Assembly: GCF_004152845.1 (NCBI RefSeq)
Contig: NZ_SEON01000002.1
Coordinates: 778,237 to 842,236, forward strand
Direction: 5' to 3'
DNA length: 64,000 nucleotides
From: Sphingobium fuliginis
GTDB lineage: Bacteria > Pseudomonadota > Alphaproteobacteria > Sphingomonadales > Sphingomonadaceae
This document shows, in pieces, positions 25,234 to 38,149 of this stretch; position 1 is the first letter of the stretch; every line of letters starts with the position of its first letter. The notes under the pieces are model-generated. The model searched no databases. It was given only the letters and a program-made list of their open reading frames with translations, and had not been told where the DNA came from. Both the position numbers and the translations under genes were made by a program.

Positions 25234-26685
25234 ATGGCAGACAATCCAATGCTGAAATTCGTGGGAACGGGCCAAGCCTATCCCGAGAAGCGTTCGGCCG
25301 ACGATCGCGCCGACGATTTTCTGGAAATCAGCCGCAGCTTCATATTGGATCGGGCGGAGGAACAGGCGTCGCGCTGCTCGCAATGCGGCGTGCCCTATTG
25401 CTCGACCCATTGCCCGCTGCACAACCATATCCCCGACTGGCTGCGCCTGACCGCCGAAGGGCGGCTGCGCGAAGCCTATGAACTCAGCAACCTGACCAGC
25501 ACCATGCCGGAAATCTGCGGCCGCATCTGCCCGCAGGACCGGCTGTGCGAGGGCAATTGCGTCATCGAATTTTCGGGTCACGGTTCCGTCACCATCGGTT
25601 CGGTCGAAAAGTTCATCACCGACACCGCCTGGAAGGAAGGCTGGGTCGAACCGCTGGTCCCCGGCGCCCCCACCGGCCAGTCGGTCGGCGTGATCGGCGC
25701 GGGTCCGGCGGGTCTGACGACCGCCGAATATCTGCGGGTCGCAGGCTATGAGGTGCATGTCTATGACCGGCACGACCGGGCGGGCGGGCTGCTGACCTAT
25801 GGCATTCCCGGTTTCAAGCTGGAGAAGGATGTGGTCATGCGCCGCATCCAGCGGCTGAAGGACGGCGGCATTGTCTTCCACGAAAGCTTCGAGGTCGGCC
25901 GCGACGCGACCATGGAGGAGCTGCGCGGCCGCCATGACGCCATCCTGATCGCGACCGGCGTGTACAAGCCGCGCGACATCAAGGCGCCGGGCGTCGGCGC
26001 GCCGGGCGTGGTCAAGGCGCTCGACTTCCTGATCGCCTCCAACAAGGCCGGTTTCGGCGACGCCGTGCCGGAACATGAGGACGGTTCGCTGCACGCCAAT
26101 GGCAAGAAGGTCGTCGTCATCGGCGGCGGCGATACGGCCATGGACTGCGTCCGCACCGCCGTGCGTCAGGGCGCGACTTCGGTGAAGTGCCTCTATCGCC
26201 GCGACCGCGACAATATGCCCGGATCGCAGCGCGAGGTCGCCAATGCCGAGGAAGAGGGCGTTGAATTCGTCTGGCTTTCCGCGCCCATCGCCTTTGAAGG
26301 CACGGAGCATGTGACCGGTGTCAAGGTCACGAAGATGCGCCTTGGCCAGCCCGACGCATCGGGCCGCCGCGCGCCGGAACCCGATCCCGGCACGGAGCAC
26401 ACGTTGGAGGCGGACCTCGTCATCAAGGCGCTGGGTTACGATCCGGAGGAACTGCCCAGGCTGTTCGGCGCGGAGGACCTGTCCGTCACCCGCTGGGGCA
26501 CGCTGCGCGTCGATCACAAGACGATGATGACCAGCATGGACGGCGTGTTCGCGGCAGGCGACATCGTGCGCGGCGCTTCGCTGGTGGTCTGGGCGATCCG
26601 CGACGGCCGCGACGTGACCGAACATATGCACCGCTATCTCAAGGCCAAGGCGAAAGCGGCGGCCGGGGAAAGGCAGGCCGCCTGA
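25234..26685 (+). CDS. gltD: glutamate synthase small (beta) subunit
   Basis: The beta subunit of NADPH-GOGAT passes electrons from NADPH through FAD to the large subunit. The 483-residue product has the N-terminal Cys clusters for 4Fe-4S centres (CSQCGVPYCSTHCPLHNHIP and CGRICPQDRLCEGNC), the FAD site VIGAGPAGLTTAEYLR and the NADPH site VVVIGGGDTAMDCVRTA. AGGGA 7 bases upstream supports the ATG. The gene precedes gltB with a DUF2059 gene between, and overlaps that gene by one base (TGATG). Confidence 0.97.
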   Translation: MADNPMLKFVGTGQAYPEKRSADDRADDFLEISRSFILDRAEEQASRCSQCGVPYCSTHCPLHNHIPDWLRLTAEGRLREAYELSNLTSTMPEICGRICPQDRLCEGNCVIEFSGHGSVTIGSVEKFITDTAWKEGWVEPLVPGAPTGQSVGVIGAGPAGLTTAEYLRVAGYEVHVYDRHDRAGGLLTYGIPGFKLEKDVVMRRIQRLKDGGIVFHESFEVGRDATMEELRGRHDAILIATGVYKPRDIKAPGVGAPGVVKALDFLIASNKAGFGDAVPEHEDGSLHANGKKVVVIGGGDTAMDCVRTAVRQGATSVKCLYRRDRDNMPGSQREVANAEEEGVEFVWLSAPIAFEGTEHVTGVKVTKMRLGQPDASGRRAPEPDPGTEHTLEADLVIKALGYDPEELPRLFGAEDLSVTRWGTLRVDHKTMMTSMDGVFAAGDIVRGASLVVWAIRDGRDVTEHMHRYLKAKAKAAAGERQAA

Positions 26686-27395
26686 TGCGCGCCGCCCTCC
26701 TCCTCCTGCTGGCGACGCCGATCGCGGCTGAGGCGCAGACCCCGGTTCAGGCGGCAGCCGTCCAGTCTGTCGATCCGGCACTGCTGACCAAGGCTCAGCC
26801 GATTGCCGCCGTCATCCTGCCCAACGGCACCATGGAAAAGATGATGGGGCCGATGATGCAGAAGATGATGGGACCGATGATGGACGGCATGACCAGGATG
26901 CCGATCCGCGAGTTCCTGAAGGTCGGCGGCCTCGACCCGGAGCGGGCGGAACATCTGGGTGAAGGCACGATCGAGGAAATGATGGCGATCATCGATCCCA
27001 ATTTCCGCAAGCGGATGGACGTGATCGTCAACAGCATGATGCCGGCCATGGGTCGTTTCATGGGACGTTATGAACCGGACATGCGGGAAGGCATGGCGGA
27101 AGCGTTCGCCCATCGCTACAGCGCGGCCGAGCTTGATCAGATCGGTGCGTTCCTGAAAACGCCCGTCGGCGCCAAGTTCGGCGCGGGCTTCATGGAGCTG
27201 GCCGCCGACCCGCATTATATCGGGCGGATGCAGAAGATCATGCCTGAAATGATGCAGGCCATGCCGGAGATCATGAAATCCTCCACGGCGGAACTCGCCA
27301 AGCTGCCCAAGCCGCGAACCTATAATGATCTGACGAAGGCTGAACGCGAGCGTCTCACCGCATTGCTCGGCGCGGACGCCAGGAAGGCCCACTGA
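26685..27395 (+). CDS. DUF2059 secreted protein between gltD and gltB
   Basis: The 236-residue product has a signal peptide (cut after AEA), a Met-rich segment with the near-repeat MMGPMMQKMMGPMMDGM, and a C-terminal DUF2059-like helical domain (AFAHRYSAAELDQIGAFLKTPVGAKF), typical of exported alphaproteobacterial proteins of unknown function. Its ATG overlaps the gltD stop (TGATG), so it is translationally coupled to gltD; gltB follows 86 bases later. A role linked to glutamate synthase is not established. The Met-rich part could bind soft metal ions, which is speculation. Confidence 0.85.
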   Translation: MRAALLLLLATPIAAEAQTPVQAAAVQSVDPALLTKAQPIAAVILPNGTMEKMMGPMMQKMMGPMMDGMTRMPIREFLKVGGLDPERAEHLGEGTIEEMMAIIDPNFRKRMDVIVNSMMPAMGRFMGRYEPDMREGMAEAFAHRYSAAELDQIGAFLKTPVGAKFGAGFMELAADPHYIGRMQKIMPEMMQAMPEIMKSSTAELAKLPKPRTYNDLTKAERERLTALLGADARKAH

Positions 27396-27481
27396 CAAAA
27401 GCGCCGGCGATGCCGGCAACCAACGGAATGACAGCGGCCTTACCCAAAGACAGGGACGGCCACATGCAAGGGTAAGTCATC

Positions 27482-32020
<4,539 letters not shown>

Positions 32021-32029
32021 GCGGCCGGT

Positions 32030-32506
32030 TCAGTAAGACAGGGCAGCGTCCGCCGGGGCTTCCTCGGCGGACGTTCTGCTTTCGGGCGCCTGCGCGATCC
32101 GGACGGGCTGGAAACTGCCTTCGCTCTCGCCATTGGCGAATCTTTCGATGGAGGCCGGCAACGTCCGGACGGTCTGGGGCGGTTCGGCATGATCAGGCGC
32201 CATCTCGTCCCCCTGCGCCGCATAATCGCGCACCACAGGATCGTTCATTCCGTCCCAGCCAGCCATGTCGGCCGCCATCTGCCTGTCCGCAAGCGTCGGA
32301 CCGCAGCCGTCGCAGCGAACGATGGCGGGGCCGGTCAAATCGGCAGACCCCATGTCGTAACCGGTCCCGTCGGGACTGACCGCCTGCGGCAAGGAGGTTT
32401 CGGTTCCAGGCCTGGGCTGTGTCGTGGCGTACAGGCCCAGACCGAAGCCGCCGGTCAGCGCCACCCCGGCACATGCACATGAAAACAACCAGAAACGCGC
32501 GGACAT
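32030..32506 (-). CDS. exported protein of unknown function
   Basis: The 158-residue product starts with a signal or anchor sequence containing adjacent Cys (MSARFWLFSCACAGVALTGG), then a low-complexity region. A conserved-looking core reads VRCDGCGPTLADRQMAADM and GMNDPVVRDYAAQ, where CDGCGPTLADRQ suggests a binding or redox pair. The rest is disordered and acidic. It converges on gltB with 9 bases between stop codons. I do not recognise the family; small exported proteins with this CxxC-GPTLADRQ core appear to be sphingomonad-specific (inference). Confidence 0.7.
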   Translation of the reverse strand: MSARFWLFSCACAGVALTGGFGLGLYATTQPRPGTETSLPQAVSPDGTGYDMGSADLTGPAIVRCDGCGPTLADRQMAADMAGWDGMNDPVVRDYAAQGDEMAPDHAEPPQTVRTLPASIERFANGESEGSFQPVRIAQAPESRTSAEEAPADAALSY

Positions 32507-32581
32507 GGGGCAACCCTTCCTCTATCCTTCACCCGCCCCCTGACTTTCTCCGACCAAAACAACGCAAATGAAGATCGGTTG

Positions 32582-32610
32582 TTGCATGAGGAAAAAGCCT
32601 TTGCTAAGGG
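32582..32610 (+). promoter_or_regulatory. candidate promoter of tRNA-Leu
   Basis: TTGCAT (32582-32587) is followed after 17 bases by TAAGGG (32605-32610), within the context TGCTAAGGGC. The same -10 and spacing occur in the ribosomal operon promoter at 677-705. The tRNA begins 46 bases downstream. Confidence 0.5.
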
Positions 32611-32655
32611 CCGCCTCCTACCAAGGCACCGGCCCCGCCGGTTCCCGGAAAATGT

Positions 32656-32742
32656 GCGGTCGTGGCGGAATTGGTAGACGCGCAACGTTGAGGTCGTTGT
32701 GGCCGAAAGGCCGTGGAAGTTCGAGTCTTCTCGACCGCACCA
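32656..32742 (+). tRNA. tRNA-Leu (anticodon GAG)
   Basis: An 87-base class II tRNA with a 7-bp acceptor stem (GCGGTCG with CGACCGC), D loop GGTAGAC, anticodon stem CAACG/CGTTG around loop TTGAGGT (GAG at 32690-32692), a long variable arm (GGCCGAAAGGCC) and T arm GAAG-TTCGAGT-CTTC. The CCA end is encoded. It reads CUC/CUU leucine codons. Confidence 0.97.
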
Positions 32743-33047
32743 TTTTCCTTGAGATCCAATAGTCTCATCATCGCCAAATTCAGAAACGCAGCGATGCGTA
32801 TGCGGGCAGCATATGATTGGCTGGTTGGAAAATCTGGCCGGGCGCGCTCGCCAACCGAGGATGCTTCCCGCCATCGTCATTGAAAGCGCCACCGCCAGTC
32901 CCAATCTTGCGGCCTTTCACAGCCCTAAAAGGCGCATGGAACCATTTTCCCCTTGCCCCGGCGGCGATCCCATGCACAAAGCTTGCCAATTGCCGCACGG
33001 GTCATGGATTCAACCCGCAAGAAGCATGCGGCAGCAAGGATGACGTG
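32743..33047. other. gap between tRNA-Leu and lptB without a recognised gene
   Basis: These 305 bases include weakly open frames that continue into lptB but show no protein-like sequence. There is no obvious terminator after the tRNA and no lptC or lptA, which usually precede lptB. The lptB promoter should lie here, but I cannot place it. Confidence 0.4.
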
Positions 33048-33833
33048 ATGGACGACGTGATGATGCAGGACCGCTCAGCCCCGGCATCGCCCCTTCCCCC
33101 GCAGGAAGTGGGAGAAGGCCTGTCCGTCATCTCCATCGCCAAAAGCTATGACAAGCGCGTCGTGCTGGCCGATGTGTCGCTGACCGTCGGCAAGGGCGAG
33201 GTGGTCGGCCTGCTCGGCCCCAATGGCGCGGGCAAGACGACCTGCTTCTATTCGGTGATGGGGCTGGTGCGGCCGGACCATGGCCGCATCGTGCTGGACG
33301 GGCAGGACATCACCGGCCTGCCCATGTACCGCCGGTCGATATTGGGGCTGGGCTATCTGCCGCAGGAAACATCGATCTTCCGGGGCCTGACCGTGGCGCA
33401 GAATATCGGCGCGGTGCTGGAACTGGCGGAACCGGACAGGGCGGCGCGGCAGGCGCGGCTGGAACAGTTGCTGGAGGAATTCGGCCTGACCCGGCTGCGC
33501 GATTCCTCCGCCATGGCGCTGTCGGGCGGCGAGCGGCGGCGGTGCGAGATCGCCCGCGCCTTGGCGGCCAATCCTTCGATCGTGCTGCTGGACGAGCCGT
33601 TCGCGGGCATCGATCCGCTGTCCATCGCGGATATTCGCGACCTGGTGAAGCAGTTGAAGACGCGCGGCATCGGCGTCCTCATCACCGACCATAATGTCCG
33701 CGAGACGCTGGAGATCGTGGACCGCGCCTGCATCATTTATGACGGCAAGGTGCTGTTCGCGGGCAGCCCGACGGAGCTGGTCGCCAATGCCGATGTGCGT
33801 CGGCTCTATCTGGGCGAGAATTTCTCGCTCTGA
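33048..33833 (+). CDS. lptB: LPS export ABC transporter ATP-binding protein LptB
   Basis: The ATPase that powers LPS extraction by LptFG. The 261-residue product has Walker A GPNGAGKTT, the Q-loop region LGYLPQETSIFRGLTV, the signature LSGGERRRCEIARAL, Walker B IVLLDEPFAGIDP and the H-loop ITDHNVRETLEIVDRA; the YLPQExSIFRxLTV segment is typical of LptB. The start at 33048 has AAGGA upstream; the frame is open further upstream but looks non-coding. It is followed by rpoN after 48 bases, the usual lptB-rpoN order. Confidence 0.95.
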   Translation: MDDVMMQDRSAPASPLPPQEVGEGLSVISIAKSYDKRVVLADVSLTVGKGEVVGLLGPNGAGKTTCFYSVMGLVRPDHGRIVLDGQDITGLPMYRRSILGLGYLPQETSIFRGLTVAQNIGAVLELAEPDRAARQARLEQLLEEFGLTRLRDSSAMALSGGERRRCEIARALAANPSIVLLDEPFAGIDPLSIADIRDLVKQLKTRGIGVLITDHNVRETLEIVDRACIIYDGKVLFAGSPTELVANADVRRLYLGENFSL

Positions 33834-33881
33834 CATGGGCGGCGGGCGGGTCCTTCCTGACGGCGGCGAGGGGGAAGGCTG

Positions 33882-35396
33882 ATGGCGCTCGCGCCCCGTC
33901 TCGACCTGCGGCAGAGCCAGTCGCTGGTGATGACGCCGCAGCTTCAGCAGGCGATCAAGCTGCTGGCGCTGTCCAATCTGGAGATCGAGGCGTTCGTCGC
34001 GGGCGAACTGGAAAAGAACCCGTTATTGGAATCCGGCGGAGCGGATGATTTCGCGCCGCCCGCCGACGGCGTGGACCGGGCGGCGGAACAGCATGACCTG
34101 CGCGCCGAGACCGGCGATGCCGACCAGTTGATCGGCCAGGGTCTGGGCGGCGCGGATTCGCCGCTGGACGTCGACTATAGCGCGGAGACCTTCATCGACG
34201 ATGGGCCGGGCGACCGGATGGCGACGGCGGCCATCGGTTCCGGCGGCATGGACCTGCTGTCCGGCGGCAGCGGCGAGGCGCCGGATTTCGACAGTTTCGC
34301 CAATCCGGAGCAGGGCCTTCAGGAACATCTGATGGATCAGGCCCGCAGCGCGCTGTCGGGCATGGACCTGATGATCGCCGCGCAACTGATCGGGCAGATC
34401 GACGAGGCCGGCTATCTGGAGGCCAATCTGCTGGAGACCGCCCATGGCATGGGGGTGCCGCTCTTTCAGGTCGAACAGGTGCTGGCGGTGATCCAGGCTT
34501 TCGATCCGACCGGAGTGGGTGCGCGGTCGCTGTCGGAATGTCTGGCGTTGCAGGCCAAGGAGGTCGATCGTTACGATCCCTGCATGGCGAAGCTGCTCGC
34601 CAATCTGGACCTGCTCGCCAAGGGGGCGCTGCCGCAGCTACGCCGGATCTGCGGCGTGGACGAGGAGGATATGGCGGACATGATCCGCGAGCTGCGCGAC
34701 TATGATCCCAAGCCCGGCCTGCGCTTTTCCACCGAGAGCGCGGCGCCGGTGACGCCCGACCTGTTCGTGCGGCCGACGCGGGAGGGCTGGGCGATCGAGG
34801 TCAACAGCGCCACCCTGCCCCGCGTGCTGATCAACCGGACCTATTATGTCGAGCTGGCGTCCGGTCCGCAGGACAAGACGTCCAAGGCCTGGCTGGCCGA
34901 CTGCCTCGCCAGCGCCAACTGGCTGGTCAAGGCGCTCGACCAGCGGCAGAAAACCATCATCAAGGTCGCGAGCGAGATCGTCCGCCAGCAGGAGGATTTC
35001 TTCCGCAAGGGGGTGGAGCATCTGAAGCCGCTGACGCTGAAGGCCGTGGCGGATGCGATCCAGATGCATGAATCGACCGTCAGCCGGGTGACGTCGAACA
35101 AATATCTGTCCTGCCCGCGCGGGCTTTACGAACTCAAATATTTCTTCACCAGCGGCGTTTCTGCGGCCGGGGGCGACGGCGCGGTGTCGGCCGAGGCAGT
35201 CAAGAGCCACATCAAGGCGCTGATCGCGGCCGAGACGCCCGACGCCATCTTGTCCGACGACACGCTGGTCGACCTGCTGCGCGCCAAGGGCATGGACATC
35301 GCCCGCCGCACCGTCGCCAAATATCGCGAGGCGATGGGGATCGGGTCATCGGTGCAGCGGCGGCGGCAGAAGGCGTTGCGCGGGCAGGCGGCTTAG
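33882..35396 (+). CDS. rpoN: RNA polymerase sigma-54 factor
   Basis: Sigma-54 directs polymerase to -24/-12 promoters and needs AAA+ activators. The 504-residue product has the Gln/Leu-rich activator region (LRQSQSLVMTPQLQQAIKLL), an acidic linker, the core-binding domain, the DNA-binding helix-turn-helix (VADAIQMHESTVSRVTSNKY) and the RpoN box near the end (ARRTVAKYREAMGI). GGGGAAGG supports the ATG. A fitting -24/-12 promoter stands in front of glnK in this window. Confidence 0.97.
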   Translation: MALAPRLDLRQSQSLVMTPQLQQAIKLLALSNLEIEAFVAGELEKNPLLESGGADDFAPPADGVDRAAEQHDLRAETGDADQLIGQGLGGADSPLDVDYSAETFIDDGPGDRMATAAIGSGGMDLLSGGSGEAPDFDSFANPEQGLQEHLMDQARSALSGMDLMIAAQLIGQIDEAGYLEANLLETAHGMGVPLFQVEQVLAVIQAFDPTGVGARSLSECLALQAKEVDRYDPCMAKLLANLDLLAKGALPQLRRICGVDEEDMADMIRELRDYDPKPGLRFSTESAAPVTPDLFVRPTREGWAIEVNSATLPRVLINRTYYVELASGPQDKTSKAWLADCLASANWLVKALDQRQKTIIKVASEIVRQQEDFFRKGVEHLKPLTLKAVADAIQMHESTVSRVTSNKYLSCPRGLYELKYFFTSGVSAAGGDGAVSAEAVKSHIKALIAAETPDAILSDDTLVDLLRAKGMDIARRTVAKYREAMGIGSSVQRRRQKALRGQAA

Positions 35397-35420
35397 CGCG
35401 GGTTTAGACGCGGAGAGCCC

Positions 35421-35473
35421 CCCTCTCCCCTTCGTCATGCTGAACTTGCTTCAGCATGACGAAGGGGAGAGGG
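35421..35473. repeat. 24-bp perfect inverted repeat after rpoN
   Basis: Two perfect 24-base arms (35421-35444 and 35450-35473) flank a 5-base loop. The inner part, GTCATGCTGAA/TTCAGCATGAC, recurs at 40802-40829, and the outer CCCTCTCCCC matches another palindrome theme. It could stop rpoN transcription, though no T run follows. It looks like a dispersed palindromic element used as, or inserted next to, a terminator. Confidence 0.7.
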
Positions 35474-35557
35474 TACAAATCCGCTCATAAGCTTGACCCG
35501 GCCGACACAAGCGGCAACATCGACCCCCTCTTCCCTCAAGGATTTCATCGTCATCCC

Positions 35558-36409
35558 ATGTCCATCGCCTATCTGAACGGCCGCTTCCTGCCGCTGGAAC
35601 AAGCCCAGCTGTCCGTGCTGGATCGCGGTTTCCTGTTCGCGGACGGCATTTATGAGGTCGCGGCGGTGATCGACGGCAAGCTGGTCGACAGCGCGTCCCA
35701 TCTCGCCCGGCTGGAGCGGTCCACCCAAGCGATCGGCATCGCCCTGCCCCTCTCCCTGACGGAGATCGAGGCGGCACAGAAGGAACTGGTGGCGCGCAAT
35801 GCGCTGGCCGAAGGGCTGGTCTATCTCCAGATCACCCGCGGCGCCGATGCGACCCGCGATTTCCTGCCCTCGCCCGGCATCCAGCCCACGCTGGTCATGT
35901 TCGTCCAGGCCAAGCCTTTCCTCGACGTGCCCGCCGTGCGCAACGGGATCGCGGTCGCGACCATGCCCGACCTGCGCTGGGCGCGGCGCGACATCAAGAG
36001 CGTCGGCCTGCTCGCCCAGGCCATGGCCAAGCGCGCCGCCGCCGAAGCAGGCGCGCAGGAGGCCTGGATGGTCGAGGACGGCTTCGTCACCGAAGGGGCT
36101 TCGTCCACGGCCTTCATCGTGACGGAGGAGGGCATCGTCACCCGGCCCTATAGTCAGGCGGTGCTGGCGGGCTGCACCGGCGCGGCGCTGACCGCGCTGG
36201 CGGAGGAAAGCGGCATCGCCATCGTCCGCCGCCCCTTCACCGTTGCGGAAGCGTTGGCGGCGAAGGAAGCCTTCATCACCAGCGCTTCGACGCTCTGCCA
36301 GTCGGTGGTGCGGATCGACGGCCGGGCCATTGGGGACGGCAAGCCCGGCCCGCTCGCGATGCGGCTGCGCGCGCTCTATATCGACTTTGCGCGGCGCACC
36401 GCTGTCTGA
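35558..36409 (+). CDS. dat: D-amino-acid transaminase (class IV)
   Basis: Interconverts D-amino acids, mainly D-alanine and D-glutamate, using PLP. The 283-residue fold-type IV product begins MSIAYLNGRFLPLEQAQLSV, has the start motif VLDRGFLFADGIYEVAAV, the Schiff-base Lys in DIKSVGLLAQAMAK, the segment TEGASSTAFIVTEEG and FITSASTLCQSVVRIDG, which matches the D-aminotransferase group better than branched-chain enzymes. The ATG at 35558 gives the standard length; the frame extends upstream through the palindrome and is unlikely coding. Function is likely but substrate range is inferred. Confidence 0.87.
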   Translation: MSIAYLNGRFLPLEQAQLSVLDRGFLFADGIYEVAAVIDGKLVDSASHLARLERSTQAIGIALPLSLTEIEAAQKELVARNALAEGLVYLQITRGADATRDFLPSPGIQPTLVMFVQAKPFLDVPAVRNGIAVATMPDLRWARRDIKSVGLLAQAMAKRAAAEAGAQEAWMVEDGFVTEGASSTAFIVTEEGIVTRPYSQAVLAGCTGAALTALAEESGIAIVRRPFTVAEALAAKEAFITSASTLCQSVVRIDGRAIGDGKPGPLAMRLRALYIDFARRTAV

Positions 36410-36486
36410 GCAAAAGGCGGTTTGAGCAAAAGAACGCGCAAAACTTGATCCATTTCGGATGAACTAAGGGAATGCCGCCATTCCCG

Positions 36487-36521
36487 CCATTTCGGCGGGG
36501 ATCGAGGCTCCATTTTGGCGG
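36487..36521. repeat. direct repeat and dyad upstream of the winged-helix gene
   Basis: CCATTTCGGCGG (36487-36498) and CCATTTTGGCGG (36510-36521) are near-identical direct repeats; the first also forms part of a CCCGCC/GGCGGG dyad at 36483-36499. Together with 36583-36602 this makes the intergenic region unusually rich in possible protein sites. Confidence 0.4.
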
Positions 36522-36582
36522 TCCGTTACGGTGAGGCTGGAAAAGAGCCGTTTACAGGGCGCTCCATGAACGCGATGGGCGG

Positions 36583-36602
36583 CATTATCTCCATAATGGA
36601 GA
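36583..36602. promoter_or_regulatory. overlapping palindromes, candidate operator
   Basis: TCTCCAT-A-ATGGAGA (36588-36602) is a 7-bp palindrome with one central base. CATTAT (36583-36588) and ATAATG (36593-36598) form a second, overlapping one. The site lies 50 bases before the winged-helix gene at 36652, a plausible place for autoregulation. No binding protein is known. Confidence 0.4.
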
Positions 36603-36651
36603 ATGGTTTGGCTGCGTAACGACGGCGTTGCGATAAGCTGGAACAAACAGG

Positions 36652-37671
36652 ATGGAGATTTTCGGCGTGGGTTTGGATCATGATGAGATCGGTTTCGGCG
36701 CATCCCTGGACCAACCCTTCGGCGCGCGCGACGAACGGCCGGGCCTGCTGATCCTGGCCGACGACATCTATCTGGACGACGCCGCGATGCTGAGCCAGGC
36801 GGCGGGCCTTCGGCTGCTGGGCACGGTGCCGCTGGACCAGGCGTCGACCCGGCTGGACGTGCAGATCGGCTGCGACATCATCCTGTGCTTCTGCCCGACG
36901 CCCGATCCGATGATCGAGCGGCTGCTGGTGCAGATCGAGACCTTGGCGCTGCAGAACGACATGCCGGTCATATTAGTGGCCGATCTGGGAACCGTCGATC
37001 TTGCCTATGCCTGTCTGCGCAGCGAGCGGACGCAATTGCTTTGCCGGCCGGGGCATACGGATCTGGCCGCCGCCCTTCTGGCGGCCGCCCGCCAGAGGCC
37101 GTCCGGATCGCTGCACGAGGCGAACCGGGATAATGAAGGCCTGCGGCTGCAACAGTTGAGCGACGAGGTGAGCCGCCTCGCCCGCACGCTGGAGGCGCTG
37201 ACGCTGCGCCCGCGCCATGCGACGCCGTCCTTCGACCTGGGGCCCCGCATATCGGACGAGCCGAGCGACTATATCGGCATGCCGGCGCTGGAACCGATCG
37301 GGAGCGCCGACAAGTCCGCCGATGCCGCGGCCCTGGAAGCGGCGCAGGTGCGCGACCTGTTGCGGGCGCGTCGCTTGCGCGACGATTTCCTGCCCGCCGA
37401 TCTGTTCGCTGACCCGGCCTGGGACATGCTGCTGGACCTGCTGGCGGCGCGGCTGGAGCATGAGCGCGTGTCCGTGTCCAGCCTGTGCATCGCATCGGCC
37501 GTGCCGCCCACCACCGCGCTGCGCTGGATCAGGACGCTGACCGAGATGGGCTTTGTCGACAGGCAGGCCGATCCGCATGACGGGCGCCGCGTCTTCATCG
37601 CGCTGGCCGACCACACGGCGGAGGCGCTGACCCGCTGGTTCACCGCCAGCCGCCGTTTCCTTTGCGCATGA
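36652..37671 (+). CDS. winged-helix (MarR-like) protein with receiver-like N-terminal domain
   Basis: The 339-residue product has an N-terminal alpha/beta region (about 28-145) that alternates strands and helices as a receiver domain does: LLILADDIYLDD has an acidic pair after strand 1, but strand 3 reads CDIILCFCPTPD without the phospho-acceptor Asp. A linker with a predicted coiled coil (QLSDEVSRLARTLEAL) follows. The last 85 residues, VSVSSLCIASAVPPTTALRW then IRTLTEMGFVDRQADPHDGR, form a winged helix of MarR type with the wing Asp-x-Arg. Start may be ATG 36652 or GTG 36667. Targets are unknown. Confidence 0.78.
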   Translation: MEIFGVGLDHDEIGFGASLDQPFGARDERPGLLILADDIYLDDAAMLSQAAGLRLLGTVPLDQASTRLDVQIGCDIILCFCPTPDPMIERLLVQIETLALQNDMPVILVADLGTVDLAYACLRSERTQLLCRPGHTDLAAALLAAARQRPSGSLHEANRDNEGLRLQQLSDEVSRLARTLEALTLRPRHATPSFDLGPRISDEPSDYIGMPALEPIGSADKSADAAALEAAQVRDLLRARRLRDDFLPADLFADPAWDMLLDLLAARLEHERVSVSSLCIASAVPPTTALRWIRTLTEMGFVDRQADPHDGRRVFIALADHTAEALTRWFTASRRFLCA

Positions 37672-37692
37672 CGTACCGGTGCGCATCGCCGC

Positions 37693-37720
37693 TTGACCGA
37701 CGCCCGGATTGCCGTAGATA
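37693..37720 (+). promoter_or_regulatory. candidate promoter of tRNA-Val
   Basis: TTGACC (37693-37698) and TAGATA (37715-37720) are 16 bases apart and lie 36 bases before the tRNA. Both boxes are close to the sigma-70 consensus. Confidence 0.55.
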
Positions 37721-37756
37721 GGCGCGCACCGGACGCTTGGCATCAGGACAGGCATC

Positions 37757-37832
37757 GGGCGATTAGCTCAGTTGGTAGAGCGTCTCGTTTACACCGAGGA
37801 TGTCGGCGGTTCGAGCCCGTCATCGCCCACCA
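37757..37832 (+). tRNA. tRNA-Val (anticodon TAC)
   Basis: A 76-base tRNA with acceptor GGGCGAT/ATCGCCC, D arm GCTCAGTTGGTAGAGC, anticodon stem TCTCG/CGAGG around loop TTTACAC (TAC at 37790-37792), and T loop TTCGAGC. The CCA end is encoded. Confidence 0.97.
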
Positions 37833-37920
37833 TGCCCCCTTCTTGGAGAAAGCTGTTCCCGCGGCCGGGGGAATGGCGTAAGGTTCCGGCAACGGAACGC
37901 TTTTGTGAGGCACTTGCATC

Positions 37921-38094
37921 ATGTCTCTCACGCTTCTTCTCGCTGGAACGGTGGCCCCCTTCCTGCTGATGTTTTCGCCGGTTTCGCTGGCGGCCGCCCG
38001 CGATTGCCTGGATTGGGAAGCGCCGGCCAAGGCGGTGGACCTGGGCGTGGAGAAGCCCTGCCCGAAAAAGAAGCCGCCATTGCTGCTGATGTAA
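37921..38094 (+). CDS. small exported protein, 57 residues
   Basis: The short reading frame begins MSLTLLLAGTVAPFLLMFSP, a signal peptide with a likely cut after SLAAA, leaving about 33 residues: RDCLDWEAPAKAVDLGVEKP followed by CPKKKPPLLLM. The two Cys could form a disulfide. GAGG lies about 11 bases upstream. Support is moderate: clean signal peptide, sensible codon use and position between tRNA-Val and the zinc-finger gene. No family recognised. Confidence 0.5.
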   Translation: MSLTLLLAGTVAPFLLMFSPVSLAAARDCLDWEAPAKAVDLGVEKPCPKKKPPLLLM

Positions 38095-38149
38095 GCCCCG
38101 TCTCCACGGATATTGCGGCGCAGCGCCAGCGCTGCTAATCGGTGCGGCC

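Noticed and set aside
26840..26892. Possible DNA tandem repeat in the DUF2059 gene
   Set aside because: The repeated ATGATGGGGCCG units encode the Met-rich segment and stay in frame; a protein-level repeat is the simpler view.
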